Shown here piece by piece: positions 8,005 through 13,254 of a stretch of DNA of 13,254 nucleotides. The notes beneath the pieces were generated by a model. It searched no databases and had not been told where the DNA came from. It was given only the letters and a program-made list of their open reading frames with translations. Origin of the DNA: Myxococcales bacterium (lineage in GTDB: Bacteria > Myxococcota > Myxococcia > Myxococcales > Myxococcaceae); NCBI GenBank assembly GCA_003153055.1, contig PMBV01000371.1, positions 1 to 13,254 on the forward strand. The letters run 5' to 3'. Every line of letters starts with the position of its first letter. The stretch's first letter is position 1. A program made the position numbers and the translations under genes.

Positions 8005-8235
8005 CTACCTGCGCCCTTGCGGTGGGCAGCCTTGCTTGCATTGCTTGGTGCGCTGCTCGCAACTGTCGAGACACTGCATCAACTTCTGGCGCTGCTCTGG
8101 CTTCTGAGCGTCCTTCGGGTCGCCGGTGCATGCTTTGATGCAATCAGAGGCCTGCTGATGGCACTTGGCCTCGCAGGCCGATTGGGCCCGCGCCACGGTC
8201 GCGGCGAGGAGGCCGACCAAGAGAAGGCGTCGCAC
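8005..8235 (-). CDS. Small secreted protein with duplicated CX3C pairs
   Basis: 76 residues from GTG 8235. VRRLLLVGLLAATVARA is a signal peptide (cleavage near ARA-QS). The mature part has eight cysteines at 21, 25, 32, 36 and 55, 59, 66, 70. Each half is CX3C-X6-CX3C and the second is offset by exactly 34 residues, which points to internal duplication. The charged, Gln/Lys-rich composition suggests two helices stapled by disulfides, as in other CX3C or CX9C helical hairpins. No family or function was recognised. The frame stays open to ATG 8337, and this longer version would begin MRRSVLILGLCVASPGA, itself hydrophobic. I prefer 8235 because it puts a normal signal peptide at the N-terminus, although its ribosome site is weak (GAG 9 bases upstream). 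It lies downstream of mogA on the same strand. Confidence 0.72.
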   Translation of the reverse strand: MRRLLLVGLLAATVARAQSACEAKCHQQASDCIKACTGDPKDAQKPEQRQKLMQCLDSCEQRTKQCKQGCPPQGRR

Positions 8236-8376
8236 GATTCGAGACTCTACCTCAAGGCGCTCCGCCGTCGGCTTCTTTCGGCCCTTCGCACCGGGCGAGG
8301 CGACGCAGAGGCCGAGAATGAGGACCGAACGTCTCATGCGAAGTTCGACGCCGGTCTGGGGCAGATATTCCAGCCA

Positions 8377-8904
8377 CTACTTCTTGGGTCGGAACACCAC
8401 CGGCGCACCCGGGAGGCCCTCGAGGTAGGCGCCACCGATGAGGTCCACGCAGTACGGAATGGCAGGAAAGACGGCCTCGAGGCACTCGCGGATGGAGGCC
8501 GGTTTGCCCGGGAGGTTGACGATGAGCGTCGTCCCTCGGATGCCGGCGGTCTGCCGCGAGAGGATGGCGGTGGGCACTTTCTTCAGCGACACCTGGCGCA
8601 TCAGCTCGCCGAACCCGGGCATCATCTTCTGGCAGACGGCCTCGGTGGCCTCCGGGGTGACGTCCCTGGGTGCCGGGCCGGTGCCGCCGGTGGTGACGAC
8701 GAGGGAGCACTGCTCCGCGTCGCACAGGGCGATGAGGGTCGCCTCGATGGTGGCCCGGTCGTCGGGAATGAGCCGGTAGACGCTCTCCCATGGCGGCTTG
8801 AGCCAACCCGTCAGCGTGTCCTTGATGGCCTGGCCGGAGAGGTCCTCGTAGACGCCCGCCGAGGCGCGATCCGACATGGTGATGATGCCGATTCGGGGAG
8901 TCAT
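8377..8904 (-). CDS. mogA: Molybdopterin adenylyltransferase MogA
   Basis: 175-residue cytoplasmic enzyme that adenylylates molybdopterin with ATP before molybdate insertion in molybdenum cofactor synthesis. The match to MogA is close along its length: MTPRIGIITMSDRASAGVYE at the N-terminus, IPDD (D49), the MPT-binding TTGGTGPAPRDVTPEAT (71-87, with D81), GFGELMRQVSLKKVPTAILS (97-116), IVNLPGKPASIRECLEAVFP (128-147), and the ending FRPKK. It is about 20 residues shorter than the E. coli protein, mainly lacking an insertion after ECLE. ATG 8904 begins at the first beta strand; no Shine-Dalgarno is visible. No other cofactor or molybdoenzyme genes are in the window, so it stands alone. It is divergent from the TerB-like gene. 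Confidence 0.93.
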   Translation of the reverse strand: MTPRIGIITMSDRASAGVYEDLSGQAIKDTLTGWLKPPWESVYRLIPDDRATIEATLIALCDAEQCSLVVTTGGTGPAPRDVTPEATEAVCQKMMPGFGELMRQVSLKKVPTAILSRQTAGIRGTTLIVNLPGKPASIRECLEAVFPAIPYCVDLIGGAYLEGLPGAPVVFRPKK

Positions 8905-8940
8905 GGCACAGGGTTATCACGCGGCAGCCCCTCCGACCCA

Positions 8941-8967
8941 GTTCGCTCCGCCTCGCCCTGGCGGAAC
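8941..8967. promoter_or_regulatory. Imperfect hairpin between mogA and terB-like gene
   Basis: GTTC-(GCT)-CCGCC can pair with GGCGGAAC around a 7-base loop, 8 base pairs with a 3-base bulge. It lies in the 161-base divergent gap. It could be an operator or an mRNA leader structure. No matching -10/-35 set was found, so this is only a position to note. Confidence 0.2.
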
Positions 8968-9065
8968 GGGGGTTGGCGCCTGGGTTTCATGTGATTTCGG
9001 GGGGAAAACACGGCATGGTCGCGGGTGTGACGTTGCCGAGGACGTGACGAAGCGAGGAGTATCGA

Positions 9066-9926
9066 ATGACGGTGCGGAAGATCCTCAGCGCGCGGGCCGC
9101 CCGGCCGCAGGTCGCCTCGATGCTCAAGGGGCTGGTGCGCGCCGCGGTGTACATGGGTCGCTCCGACGGCACGCTCGACGAGACGGAGATCGACAGCTTC
9201 ATCGACTCCATTCGTGAGCTGGTCGTCGCCGCCGTCGGCGAGGCCCACGTCCGCGAGCTCGCCAACACCTCGCTGCTCCTCGACGAAGCTCGGGCCGCCC
9301 GGGTCGAGCTGCGCACCAAGGGAGAGGCAGCGTACTTGACTGAGCTGGGCTCCACCTTCGCCGGGGGCTTCAAGCGCGACGCCCTGGTGGTGTGCTGGCG
9401 CGTCATCGCCGCCGACGGGGTCGTTCAGCCCGAAGAGGTCGAGGCCTTTCGCCGCCTGGCCGTCGCCATGGGCTTCACCGGCGACGAGACCACTGCGCTG
9501 GAGTCCATGGCCCGGGGGACCGCTGCCGGCGCCGCGCGTGGCAAAGACTCGGCCGCCATCGAGACCATGACCGAGTTGCTGGAGCAGGGCTGGAAGGACC
9601 CCTACCGGGACCTGAGGGCCAAGGGGCTCGAGGTCTCGTGGCACGATGCGTCGGCCGAGTACGACTCGGCGATCGCGCGCTTGCGGGTCGATCTCGATGC
9701 CGTCGAGCGGGTGCTGCACCTCCACGTCACCGATGTCCATGGCCCAGGACCGCATGTGATTTGCCTGTACGGGTCACAGCTCCACGCGGTGCTGGCCCTG
9801 TTCGACGCAGCCAAGTCCACCCTCACGCCCGCTTCGGTGCCGCAGCTGTTGGTCGACCTGGTTCCCTTGAGCGACGGCCTCTTCATCGAGCGAGACGGCC
9901 GGTTAGTACAGGTTCACCCGGAATGA
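9066..9926 (+). CDS. TerB-like protein with extra C-terminal domain
   Basis: 286 residues with no signal peptide or membrane segment. Residues about 15-155 are helical and resemble TerB/tellurite-resistance-associated domains. Two similar acidic stretches, RSDGTLDETEID (32-43) and AADGVVQPEEVE (115-125), carry the DG-x2-x2-E(I/V) pattern that in TerB forms a metal-binding site. About 180-286 is a separate alpha/beta region (ERVLHLHVTDVHGPGPHVIC, later LVDLVPLSDGLFIERDG) that I do not recognise. AGGAG lies 7 bases before ATG 9066, a strong ribosome site. No other ter genes (terC, terD, terZ) are near, so a tellurite role is not implied; TerB-like domains also occur in stress and phage-defence proteins. 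Its stop overlaps an ATG (9923) in frame with the next gene, but that gene's signal peptide argues for a later start. Confidence 0.8.
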   Translation: MTVRKILSARAARPQVASMLKGLVRAAVYMGRSDGTLDETEIDSFIDSIRELVVAAVGEAHVRELANTSLLLDEARAARVELRTKGEAAYLTELGSTFAGGFKRDALVVCWRVIAADGVVQPEEVEAFRRLAVAMGFTGDETTALESMARGTAAGAARGKDSAAIETMTELLEQGWKDPYRDLRAKGLEVSWHDASAEYDSAIARLRVDLDAVERVLHLHVTDVHGPGPHVICLYGSQLHAVLALFDAAKSTLTPASVPQLLVDLVPLSDGLFIERDGRLVQVHPE

Positions 9927-10015
9927 CCCTGCATTCAGCGCCAGCGGAAGTGGGTCGGAACCCGTGGCGATTTGACGCATCCCCTGGCACCTTGAGGACG
10001 GGCTATCCACTGACC

Positions 10016-10573
10016 ATGCAGAGCTGCCCCCCGGTTCGTCTCATCGTCGTCGCGACGCTTGGTTTTCTTGGTTGCATGGGGCCAGCAGGTGGAGCCGTCT
10101 CCGGCGCCGCCGACACCCATTGCATCGCGGCTGACGGGGGAGCCATCGCCCAGGACACCAGCGCGGCTGCTTGTCACGTGGCCGATGCGAACGCGCCGAT
10201 GCCGGAGTACGGCGAGACGAGGTACAACGCGCAGTCGGCCGACGATGACTGCAAATACGACGTGCAGCTCACCGTCACTCCCGTGCGGCAGGCCGAGAGC
10301 GTGACGCTCGTCGTGAAGGTGACGGCTCGGTCCGATGGGGCCCCCGTCACTGGCGCTACCGCCCACGCGGAGATATTCCTCAACGACACGCACCCAGCGC
10401 CCAACGCAGGCACGAGCACGGTCGAGGCCCCCGCTGGGACCTACACCATTGGTCCGGTGAAGTTCGACGCGTCGGGTCGGTGGACGGCGCGGTTCCACTT
10501 CTTCGAGTCGTGCGCCGATGACTCCGAGGAGTCTCCCCACGGCCACGTCGGCTTCTTCCTCGACGTTCCGTGA
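10016..10573 (+). CDS. FixH/YtkA-like lipoprotein (operon gene 1)
   Basis: 185 residues from ATG 10016. MQSCPPVRLIVVATLGFLGC is a lipoprotein signal with C20 as the lipidation site (lipobox FLGC, slightly atypical). After a low-complexity Ala/Asp stretch with C36 and C53, residues about 79-185 form an immunoglobulin-like beta domain of FixH/YtkA type: CKYDVQLTVTPVRQAESVTL, AGTYTIGPVKFDASGRW, then FHFFESCADDSEESPHGHV and FFLDVP. C79/C166 may form a disulfide. H161, H175 and H177 in FHFF and SPHGH are possible metal ligands. FixH proteins assist cytochrome oxidase and copper assembly, but the link here is only by fold. An in-frame ATG at 9923 would put 31 extra residues before the signal peptide. 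The ribosome site is weak. First of five co-oriented genes. Confidence 0.8.
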   Translation: MQSCPPVRLIVVATLGFLGCMGPAGGAVSGAADTHCIAADGGAIAQDTSAAACHVADANAPMPEYGETRYNAQSADDDCKYDVQLTVTPVRQAESVTLVVKVTARSDGAPVTGATAHAEIFLNDTHPAPNAGTSTVEAPAGTYTIGPVKFDASGRWTARFHFFESCADDSEESPHGHVGFFLDVP

Positions 10574-10998
10574 GCATGCCGAGCACGATGCGAGTCGGCG
10601 TTCTCGTGCTGGTCGTCGGCTTGGGCGCCTGCGGTCCGGGCGGCGCCAGCCAGCAGGGCTTCCTCGACACGCCGCTCGTCACGGTGGCCAGCGCCGCCGG
10701 TGCCTTGCAGCTGGCGGTGTACTCCAACCCTCAGCCCCCGGTGCGGGGCAACGTGGCGATTCGGTACCGGGTCACCGACTCGATGTCTCAGCCGGTCGAT
10801 GGCCTCACCCTCGAGGTCGTCCCGTGGATGCCAGCGATGGGCCACAGCACCTCGGTGGTGCCGACGGTGAGCGCGGTGGGGTCGGGTGTGTATGACCTGA
10901 GCAATGTCTATCTATTCATGGCTGGCCAATGGCAGCTTCGAACGACCATCACCGGAGGGGCCGCTGACAGTGCGACGCCTGAGCTCGCGGTGCAGTAG
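10570..10998 (+). CDS. YtkA-like lipoprotein (operon gene 2)
   Basis: 142 residues if translation starts at GTG 10570, which overlaps the preceding stop as GTGA and suggests translational coupling. ATG 10576 and ATG 10588 (GAG 5 bases upstream) are in-frame alternatives that keep the signal peptide. VLVLVVGLGAC ends in lipobox LGAC with lipidated C21. Residues about 45-130 match the YtkA-like beta-sandwich: TLEVVPWMPAMGHSTSVVP and GVYDLSNVYLFMAGQWQLR. The Met/His cluster WMPAMGH (86-92) and M117 resemble soft-metal (copper) ligands of envelope proteins, but metal binding is not shown. It lies between a second FixH/YtkA-type lipoprotein and an outer-membrane barrel, which suggests joint work in the periplasm. 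Confidence 0.85.
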   Translation: MSMPSTMRVGVLVLVVGLGACGPGGASQQGFLDTPLVTVASAAGALQLAVYSNPQPPVRGNVAIRYRVTDSMSQPVDGLTLEVVPWMPAMGHSTSVVPTVSAVGSGVYDLSNVYLFMAGQWQLRTTITGGAADSATPELAVQ

Positions 10999-11887
10999 GG
11001 CGCTGGCGCTGGTGGCGTTGGTGCTGCCGGCCCACGTGTTGGCCCAGGCCTGCTGCGCGGGCTCCTCGACGCTGACCCCCGCGCGGTTGGGCATTCACGA
11101 AGACGCGGCGATTGGGGTGATGGCGCGAGGCACGGGTGTTCTCGGCAGCTACGACGCCGCGGGGAAGTACCTGGTGTCGCCCTCAGGCGTGGCGGAGCTC
11201 GACGGAGAGGTCGATGTGGTGGGCACGCTGCGGGTTCTCGCCGACGCGCAGGTGACGCTGTTGGTGCCGGTCGTGGCCACCTGGCGGCAGGTCACTGGGC
11301 TCAGCGAGCTCGGCGGAGGCCTCGGCGACCTCAATCTGAGCGGCCGGTATGACTTCTGGCACGCGGGTCAGTCGAGGGTGCTTCCGGGTATCGCGGTGAT
11401 GCTGGGCGTCACCTTCCCCACTGGGCGGGCCCCTGAAGATGCCACCAAGCTGCTGGCCACCGACGCCACCGGAGTTGGCGCCTTCCAGCTCACCGGAGGT
11501 CTGGCGCTGGAGCAGAGCTTCGGGCACTTCATTGTGAACCTCACGGCCCTGGCGAGCTGGCGCACGCCGCGCACGGTGCGAGGGGTCGACGAGCGGCTGG
11601 GGGCCCAGTTCCAAGGGCTCCTCGGCGTGGGGTACGTCTTCGACAACGAGGCGAGCGTCGCGCTCTCGCTGGGGCAAGTGGCCTCGCTCGACGCGGTGGT
11701 GCAAGGCCAGCGGGTCTTTGGCAGTGGGCACGGGCTCCCGTCCATCGGAGTCTCGGGCTCGGTGCCACTGGGTGAAGCCTGGCGGCTCCAAGGTGGCCTC
11801 AGCTACAATCCACCGGTGGCGGTGCTCGGCTGGAACCAGACGGCCGGGCTCGGTTTCACTTTGAGTGTGTTGAGGACATGGACATGA
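10970..11887 (+). CDS. Outer-membrane beta-barrel protein (operon gene 3)
   Basis: 305 residues from GTG 10970, with GGAGG 11 bases upstream. The start lies inside the previous gene (29-base overlap). An earlier in-frame ATG at 10904 would bury the signal peptide. Residues 1-26 (VRRLSSRCSRALALVALVLPAHVLA) are a signal peptide, and the mature chain begins QACCAG, with two adjacent Cys. The rest alternates polar and hydrophobic residues in strand-like runs rich in Gly and aromatics (GGGLGDLNLSGRYDFWHAG, LPGIAVMLGVTFPTG, LTGGLALEQSFGHFIVNLTA, GLSYNPPVAVLGW), as in outer-membrane barrels of the MetA-pathway/transporter-like group (Phenol_MetA_deg type). It could be a pore for a small solute or metal complex; the substrate is unknown. 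Confidence 0.78.
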   Translation: MRRLSSRCSRALALVALVLPAHVLAQACCAGSSTLTPARLGIHEDAAIGVMARGTGVLGSYDAAGKYLVSPSGVAELDGEVDVVGTLRVLADAQVTLLVPVVATWRQVTGLSELGGGLGDLNLSGRYDFWHAGQSRVLPGIAVMLGVTFPTGRAPEDATKLLATDATGVGAFQLTGGLALEQSFGHFIVNLTALASWRTPRTVRGVDERLGAQFQGLLGVGYVFDNEASVALSLGQVASLDAVVQGQRVFGSGHGLPSIGVSGSVPLGEAWRLQGGLSYNPPVAVLGWNQTAGLGFTLSVLRTWT

Positions 11888-12450
11888 ACCTCGCCCGAAT
11901 ACTACTCCTCGGCGTGCTGGTGTCGGGTCTCGCGCCCGCCGCGCCGCTGCCTGGTGTTCCCGACCTCACGCTCTTTGGGACCGACGGCCAGTCGTATGCT
12001 CTGCAGCGAACGGTCAAGGAAGCGCCGCTCACTGTGTTTGTCTTCTTCTCCGCGAGCTGCCCGTGCATGGCCTCGCATGACGAGGGCCTCGTCGACCTGG
12101 CGCGCGCGGAGGGCATCAAGGGGGTGCAGTTCTTCATGGTCGACTCGGAGGTCGGCGACGCGCTGGAGCGGGGGCGAGGCGAGGTGGCGCGACGCAAGTA
12201 CCCGTTCCCCATCTTGGCCGACCCCCAGGCGCGGCTCGCTCAGGCTTTTGGCGCCCAGTTCGCGACCACGACCGTGGTGGTCGACGCCGAGGGCAAGGTC
12301 CGCTACCGAGGCGGCATCGACACGGCCCGGCGACACCCGCTTCCGGCTGGGCAATTCTACTTGCTGAATGCGCTGTCGGCGCTCCATCAGGGGAAGAGCC
12401 CTGAGCCGGCCGAGACCAAGAGCTTCGGGTGTTACCTCAGGACCAGCTGA
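11884..12450 (+). CDS. Exported CxC redoxin, thioredoxin fold (operon gene 4)
   Basis: 188 residues from ATG 11884, which overlaps the preceding stop as ATGA and has GAGG 8 bases upstream. ATG 11878 is in frame but too close to that site. Residues 1-20 (MNLARILLLGVLVSGLAPAA) are a signal peptide. The mature domain is an AhpC/TSA-redoxin thioredoxin fold: VFVFFSASCPCMASHDEGL (51-69) with active-site pair C59-P60-C61, YPFPILADPQARLAQAFGA (106-124), and VVVDAEGKVRYRGGID (131-146). The usual cis-Pro before the strand is Thr (ATTTVVVD). A third Cys lies at the end (FGCYLRTS, C183). It probably reduces or forms thiols, or handles peroxide or metal in the periplasm. Its neighbours, a heme lipoprotein and YtkA-like proteins, fit an envelope redox chain. 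The exact reaction is unknown. Confidence 0.87.
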   Translation: MNLARILLLGVLVSGLAPAAPLPGVPDLTLFGTDGQSYALQRTVKEAPLTVFVFFSASCPCMASHDEGLVDLARAEGIKGVQFFMVDSEVGDALERGRGEVARRKYPFPILADPQARLAQAFGAQFATTTVVVDAEGKVRYRGGIDTARRHPLPAGQFYLLNALSALHQGKSPEPAETKSFGCYLRTS

Positions 12451-12791
12451 GGCGGCGACTCGTCTGTGTTGCGGCGATGGTGCTCGTGGGGTGCGCCGGC
12501 GCGGGGGATTGCGCCAACGACCTCCCCGCGCGGTGTCCTGTCGTCGCTCCGAGCTATGCGAGCTCAGTGAGCGGCATCGTGGCTCAGGCGTGCGGCCAGG
12601 GCTGTCACCAACCGGGGGGCGTCGCTGCCAACCGGAGGCTCGACACGTACGCCGACCTCTACCGTCAGCGCTCCGCGGTGCTGAACCAGGCGTACTCGTG
12701 CACGATGCCTCCGGTCGGCTCTCCGCAGTTGAGCGCGGAGGAGCGGCGGGAGTTGTTCGGCTGGCTCGTCTGCGGAGCTCCGGACAACTGA
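12429..12791 (+). CDS. Cytochrome c-like lipoprotein with CX3CH site (operon gene 5)
   Basis: 120 residues from GTG 12429, which overlaps the redoxin gene by 22 bases; AAGAG 6 bases upstream is a modest ribosome site. LRRRLVCVAAMVLVGC is a lipoprotein signal with lipobox LVGC (C22). Residues 43-120 look like the short c-type cytochrome domain found in lipoproteins and PSD1-like proteins: SYASSVSGIVAQACGQGCHQPGG, LDTYADLY, CTMPPVGSPQLSAEERRELFGWLVCGAPDN. H60 and M93 would be the axial ligands. The heme site reads C55-GQG-C59-H60, CX3CH instead of the normal CX2CH, which I confirmed from the codons TGC GGC CAG GGC TGT CAC. C91 and C115 may form a disulfide. It would accept or pass electrons at the membrane surface if heme is attached. 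Confidence 0.82.
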   Translation: MLPQDQLRRRLVCVAAMVLVGCAGAGDCANDLPARCPVVAPSYASSVSGIVAQACGQGCHQPGGVAANRRLDTYADLYRQRSAVLNQAYSCTMPPVGSPQLSAEERRELFGWLVCGAPDN

Positions 12792-12821
12792 GACAGGAGC
12801 AGTGGATTCGAGGATTCAACA

Positions 12822-13025
12822 GCCGGGGTCGGGTTCGCGTTCGGGATCGTTCGCGGGTACGGATCAGGGGCATGCGGACGGGGACGGCCAGCACAGCGAC
12901 GGGTCACGGTCGTGGACCTGTAGCGAGTCGCCCAGAACCCCACCCCGTCGGGCGTGACCCGTCTCCCGCTCCCGTGGTCCGCATCCGCACCCGCGAACGA
13001 TCCCGAACGCGAACCCGACCCCGGC
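12822..13025. repeat. Long nested inverted repeat (43-bp arms)
   Basis: Arms 12822-12864 and 12983-13025 are reverse complements at 42 of 43 positions (one T/C difference). Inside, an 11-bp perfect stem pairs 12898-12908 with 12953-12963, and GCGGAC at 12874-12879 pairs with GTCCGC at 12977-12982, so one large branched hairpin of about 200 bases can form. It begins 31 bases after the stop of the cytochrome-like gene. The arms follow a degenerate six-base rhythm of the CCCGAN kind. It may act as a large transcription terminator or mRNA-stabilising structure, or be a mobile repeat (REP/MITE-like). No target-site duplication was identified. Confidence 0.85.
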
Positions 13026-13054
13026 CGCGACCCCGGCCGCGACCCCGGCCGCGA
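13019..13054. repeat. 12-bp tandem repeat, three copies
   Basis: Three exact copies of CCCCGGCCGCGA directly follow, and partly overlap, the right arm of the long inverted repeat. The unit is itself close to two six-base blocks (CCCGGC, CGCGAC), continuing the hexamer rhythm of the arm, so both repeats may have grown by slippage from the same simple sequence. It ends about 50 bases before the TrkA-like start codon. Confidence 0.85.
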
Positions 13055-13105
13055 TCACCGTCCCGACCACCGCCGTGCCCAACCCGACCCGGGAGGTCTG
13101 AAACC

Positions 13106-13254
13106 GTGTTCGTGCTCGTCGTCGGTGGCGGGAAGGTGGGCTACTACCTCGCCAAGGAACTCATCGAATCGGGCCACGAGGTGGCCCTCATGGAGAAGGA
13201 CCGCGGGCGGGCGACCCAGATCGCCGACGAGATCGGCTCGATCGTGATCGCCCA
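13106..13254 (+). CDS. TrkA-type NAD-binding K+ transport regulator, partial
   Basis: GTG 13106 with GGGAGG 9 bases upstream opens a frame that runs off the right edge (49 full codons). The visible part is a Rossmann TrkA-N/RCK start: VFVLVVGGGKVGYYLAKELI has the GGGKVG nucleotide-binding turn (7-12), followed by GHEVALMEKD with an acidic residue at the end of strand two (E30), and ATQIADEIGSIVIA. Such domains bind NAD(H) or nucleotides and gate Trk/Ktr potassium uptake. The wording is closer to what I recall from actinobacterial and Chloroflexi TrkA proteins than to myxobacterial ones, but that is an impression. A TrkH/KtrB partner would be expected to the right. Confidence 0.85.
   Translation, partial: MFVLVVGGGKVGYYLAKELIESGHEVALMEKDRGRATQIADEIGSIVIA

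Noticed and set aside
8017..8994. 325-codon plus-strand frame opposite mogA
   Set aside because: Antisense shadow of mogA and the Cys-rich gene, without motifs.
9972..9977. TTGACG as a -35 box for the five-gene operon
   Set aside because: No -10-like hexamer at 16-19 bases; CTATCC is 25 bases away. The nearby TGGCAC also lacks the GC of a sigma-54 -12 element at proper spacing.
9923..10015. ATG 9923 (ATGA overlap with the TerB-like stop) as start of the first operon lipoprotein
   Set aside because: It would put 31 non-conserved-looking residues in front of a normal lipoprotein signal; kept only as an alternative.
12954..13247. 97-codon plus-strand frame through the repeats and the TrkA start
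   Set aside because: Its Pro-Asp-Arg repeats come from the 12-bp tandem repeat, and its tail is a shifted reading of the TrkA-like gene, which has a strong ribosome site in its own frame.

Overview
The window reads as a high-GC chromosome segment of a myxobacterium or close relative (Myxococcota). The markers are a protein with an Asp/Gly-rich linker ending in a MYXO-CTERM-type anchor (PGCGC, hydrophobic stretch, RRR), several lipobox lipoproteins, one with a Gly-Gly-Gly-Ala-Gly-Gly-Gly-Trp repeat, GTG starts, and many signal-transduction and exported proteins. No phage, insertion sequence, CRISPR array, rRNA or tRNA was recognised.

Left part (1-4847): a lipoprotein on the minus strand runs off the left edge. 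A stretch without a convincing gene follows (264-590). Next on the minus strand are a membrane chemoreceptor (591-2237) and an MBL-fold metallohydrolase (2348-3271). Divergent from the hydrolase is a membrane-anchored spermidine-synthase-like protein (3348-4847).

Middle (4814-9926): a matrixin-like exported protein with a MYXO-CTERM tail, in which every expected zinc ligand and the catalytic Glu are replaced, is convergent with the synthase gene. It is divergent from a membrane hybrid histidine kinase (6262-7998). A tiny exported protein with two copies of a paired CX3C module (8005-8235) and mogA (8377-8904) follow on the minus strand. Divergent from mogA is a TerB-like protein with an unassigned C-terminal domain (9066-9926).

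Right part (10016-12791): five plus-strand genes, four of whose junctions overlap, make a compact operon whose products are all exported: a FixH/YtkA-like lipoprotein, a second YtkA-like lipoprotein, an outer-membrane beta-barrel, a CxC redoxin and a small c-type-cytochrome-like lipoprotein with a CX3CH site. This is the best candidate for an undescribed system; envelope redox or metal (perhaps copper) handling is an inference. After it come a 43-bp nearly perfect inverted repeat with nested stems and a 12-bp triple tandem repeat (12822-13054), and then the start of a TrkA-type NAD-binding protein cut by the right edge. That gene looks somewhat different in lineage from the rest, so a transfer or an assembly join within the repeat should be considered.
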